A stretch of 33,983 nucleotides of DNA from an uncultured Flavobacteriaceae bacterium (lineage in GTDB: Bacteria; Bacteroidota; Bacteroidia; Flavobacteriales; Flavobacteriaceae): the NCBI GenBank assembly GCA_938017825.1, contig CALIJE010000106.1, positions 1-33,983 of the forward strand, written 5' to 3'. Under the pieces are notes generated by a model that was not told the origin of the DNA, ran no database searches, and saw only the letters and a program-made list of their open reading frames with translations. Shown in pieces: positions 33,364-33,983 of this stretch. Numbering within the stretch: the first letter of the stretch is position 1; each line of letters starts with the position of its first letter. A program made the position numbers and the translations under genes.

Positions 33364-33983
33364 ATGAAATTATTCAAACGAATTCTTCTACTTCTTTTAC
33401 TTGTCATTACGCTAACCGCTATATACAATTACCCAAAACTGAACATTGTTTCAGGTTATGCGGCCAAGAATGCAGCCTCTAGCCACTTTATAGCCAAGCA
33501 CAGCTTCTCTGATATAGCCGAAAATGACAACAATATGCCCTTGATCAAGTTGGCGGATGTCAATTCAAACAATGAACAGGTGGCTGCCTCGGTCTATGGT
33601 TTGATGGAACGAAAGACCATCTGTAGAGACGGCCTAGGTTGTACTCTTGTGAACGAGGACTATGATATGAATACCAAAATGCCCGTTCCTGACCGTATTA
33701 AACCGGCAGATAGCTTGCCGTTTCCTTATGGGAATAAGGGCAGAAAGGATTCGATCTTTGACAATGTAAACTATGAGAAGATGAAGGGTGCTGTGCAGCA
33801 GGCTTTTGCCAATAACGATACCGTTAAGACACGTACGTTAATGGTTGTGTACAAAGACCATATCATAGCAGAGCACTATATTGACGGTTTTAACGAAGAA
33901 ACACCCGTTCTTGGGTGGAGCATGACTAAAAGTGTGCTAGCAACGCTTTATGGTATCCTGGAATATCAAGGGAAGCTAAATAC
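33364..33983 (+). CDS. Beta-lactamase-family serine hydrolase (runs off right edge)
   Basis: ATG at 33364 opens 206 codons, still open at the window end. The N-terminus MKLFKRILLLLLLVITLTAI is a signal anchor or signal peptide without a lipobox. After about 150 residues comes TLMVVYKDHIIAEHYIDGFN, then GWSMTKSVLATLYGIL with the SxxK nucleophile (Ser186, Lys189) of class C beta-lactamases and esterases (PF00144). The YxN and KTG-like motifs would lie beyond the edge. Members cut peptides, esters or D-amino-acid bonds; the substrate is unknown. The long region before the SxxK (about 185 residues) has no known domain. Confidence 0.85.
   Translation, partial: MKLFKRILLLLLLVITLTAIYNYPKLNIVSGYAAKNAASSHFIAKHSFSDIAENDNNMPLIKLADVNSNNEQVAASVYGLMERKTICRDGLGCTLVNEDYDMNTKMPVPDRIKPADSLPFPYGNKGRKDSIFDNVNYEKMKGAVQQAFANNDTVKTRTLMVVYKDHIIAEHYIDGFNEETPVLGWSMTKSVLATLYGILEYQGKLN

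Overview
The window looks like chromosomal DNA of a Bacteroidota member, most likely a marine Flavobacteriaceae. The signs are a SusC-type outer-membrane protein, many lipoproteins with loose Bacteroidota lipoboxes, a DUF2452 protein, an lpxD gene (hence a Gram-negative lipid A pathway), little Shine-Dalgarno use, and occasional TAnnTTTG/TAnnTTCG promoter elements. The genus is not determined. I see no rRNA, tRNA, CRISPR array, insertion sequence or phage gene.

Layout. Positions 1-720: the start of a secreted-protein gene running off the left edge, then a mostly empty stretch holding a possible broken gene. 719-2271: three small secreted or membrane proteins of unknown function. 2333-7940: a probable three-gene minus-strand operon of an M19 dipeptidase-like metal hydrolase, a large patatin-like lipase and a six-helix membrane protein. 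8360-9663: a BASS transporter and a DoxX-like protein. 9653-11196: lpxD and a cold-shock-domain protein. 11491-14156: a periplasmic glutaredoxin-like protein, an HExxH lipoprotein and an unknown lipoprotein. 14303-17593: a GntR/FCD regulator with a perfect palindrome just before its start, convergent with a YdjC deacetylase / MobA-like nucleotidyltransferase / amidohydrolase operon. 17724-19790: a vWA lipoprotein and an OmpA-family lipoprotein, each followed by a clear terminator.

The most unusual region is 19975-27945, all on the plus strand. It holds a 55-residue single-pass membrane protein, a SusC-like outer-membrane barrel that appears to lack its plug domain, and, 4 bp later, a 1516-residue alpha-2-macroglobulin-like protein. 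That macroglobulin carries a complete SusC-type TonB-box/plug domain inside it, about where macroglobulins have their bait region, and it also has an intact thioester motif (PYGCFEQ). A second 55-residue single-pass protein of the same layout follows. My reading is that this is a TonB-dependent receptor split in two, with the plug supplied in trans by a thioester macroglobulin. The sequence shows the domain distribution directly; the function is inferred.

27947-31633: a minus-strand operon of a cytochrome c/FG-GAP lipoprotein, a peptidoglycan amidase lipoprotein and an M14 carboxypeptidase. 31721-33983: a DUF2452 protein, a Tat-exported Gfo/Idh/MocA oxidoreductase and the start of a class-C beta-lactamase-like serine hydrolase that runs off the right edge.
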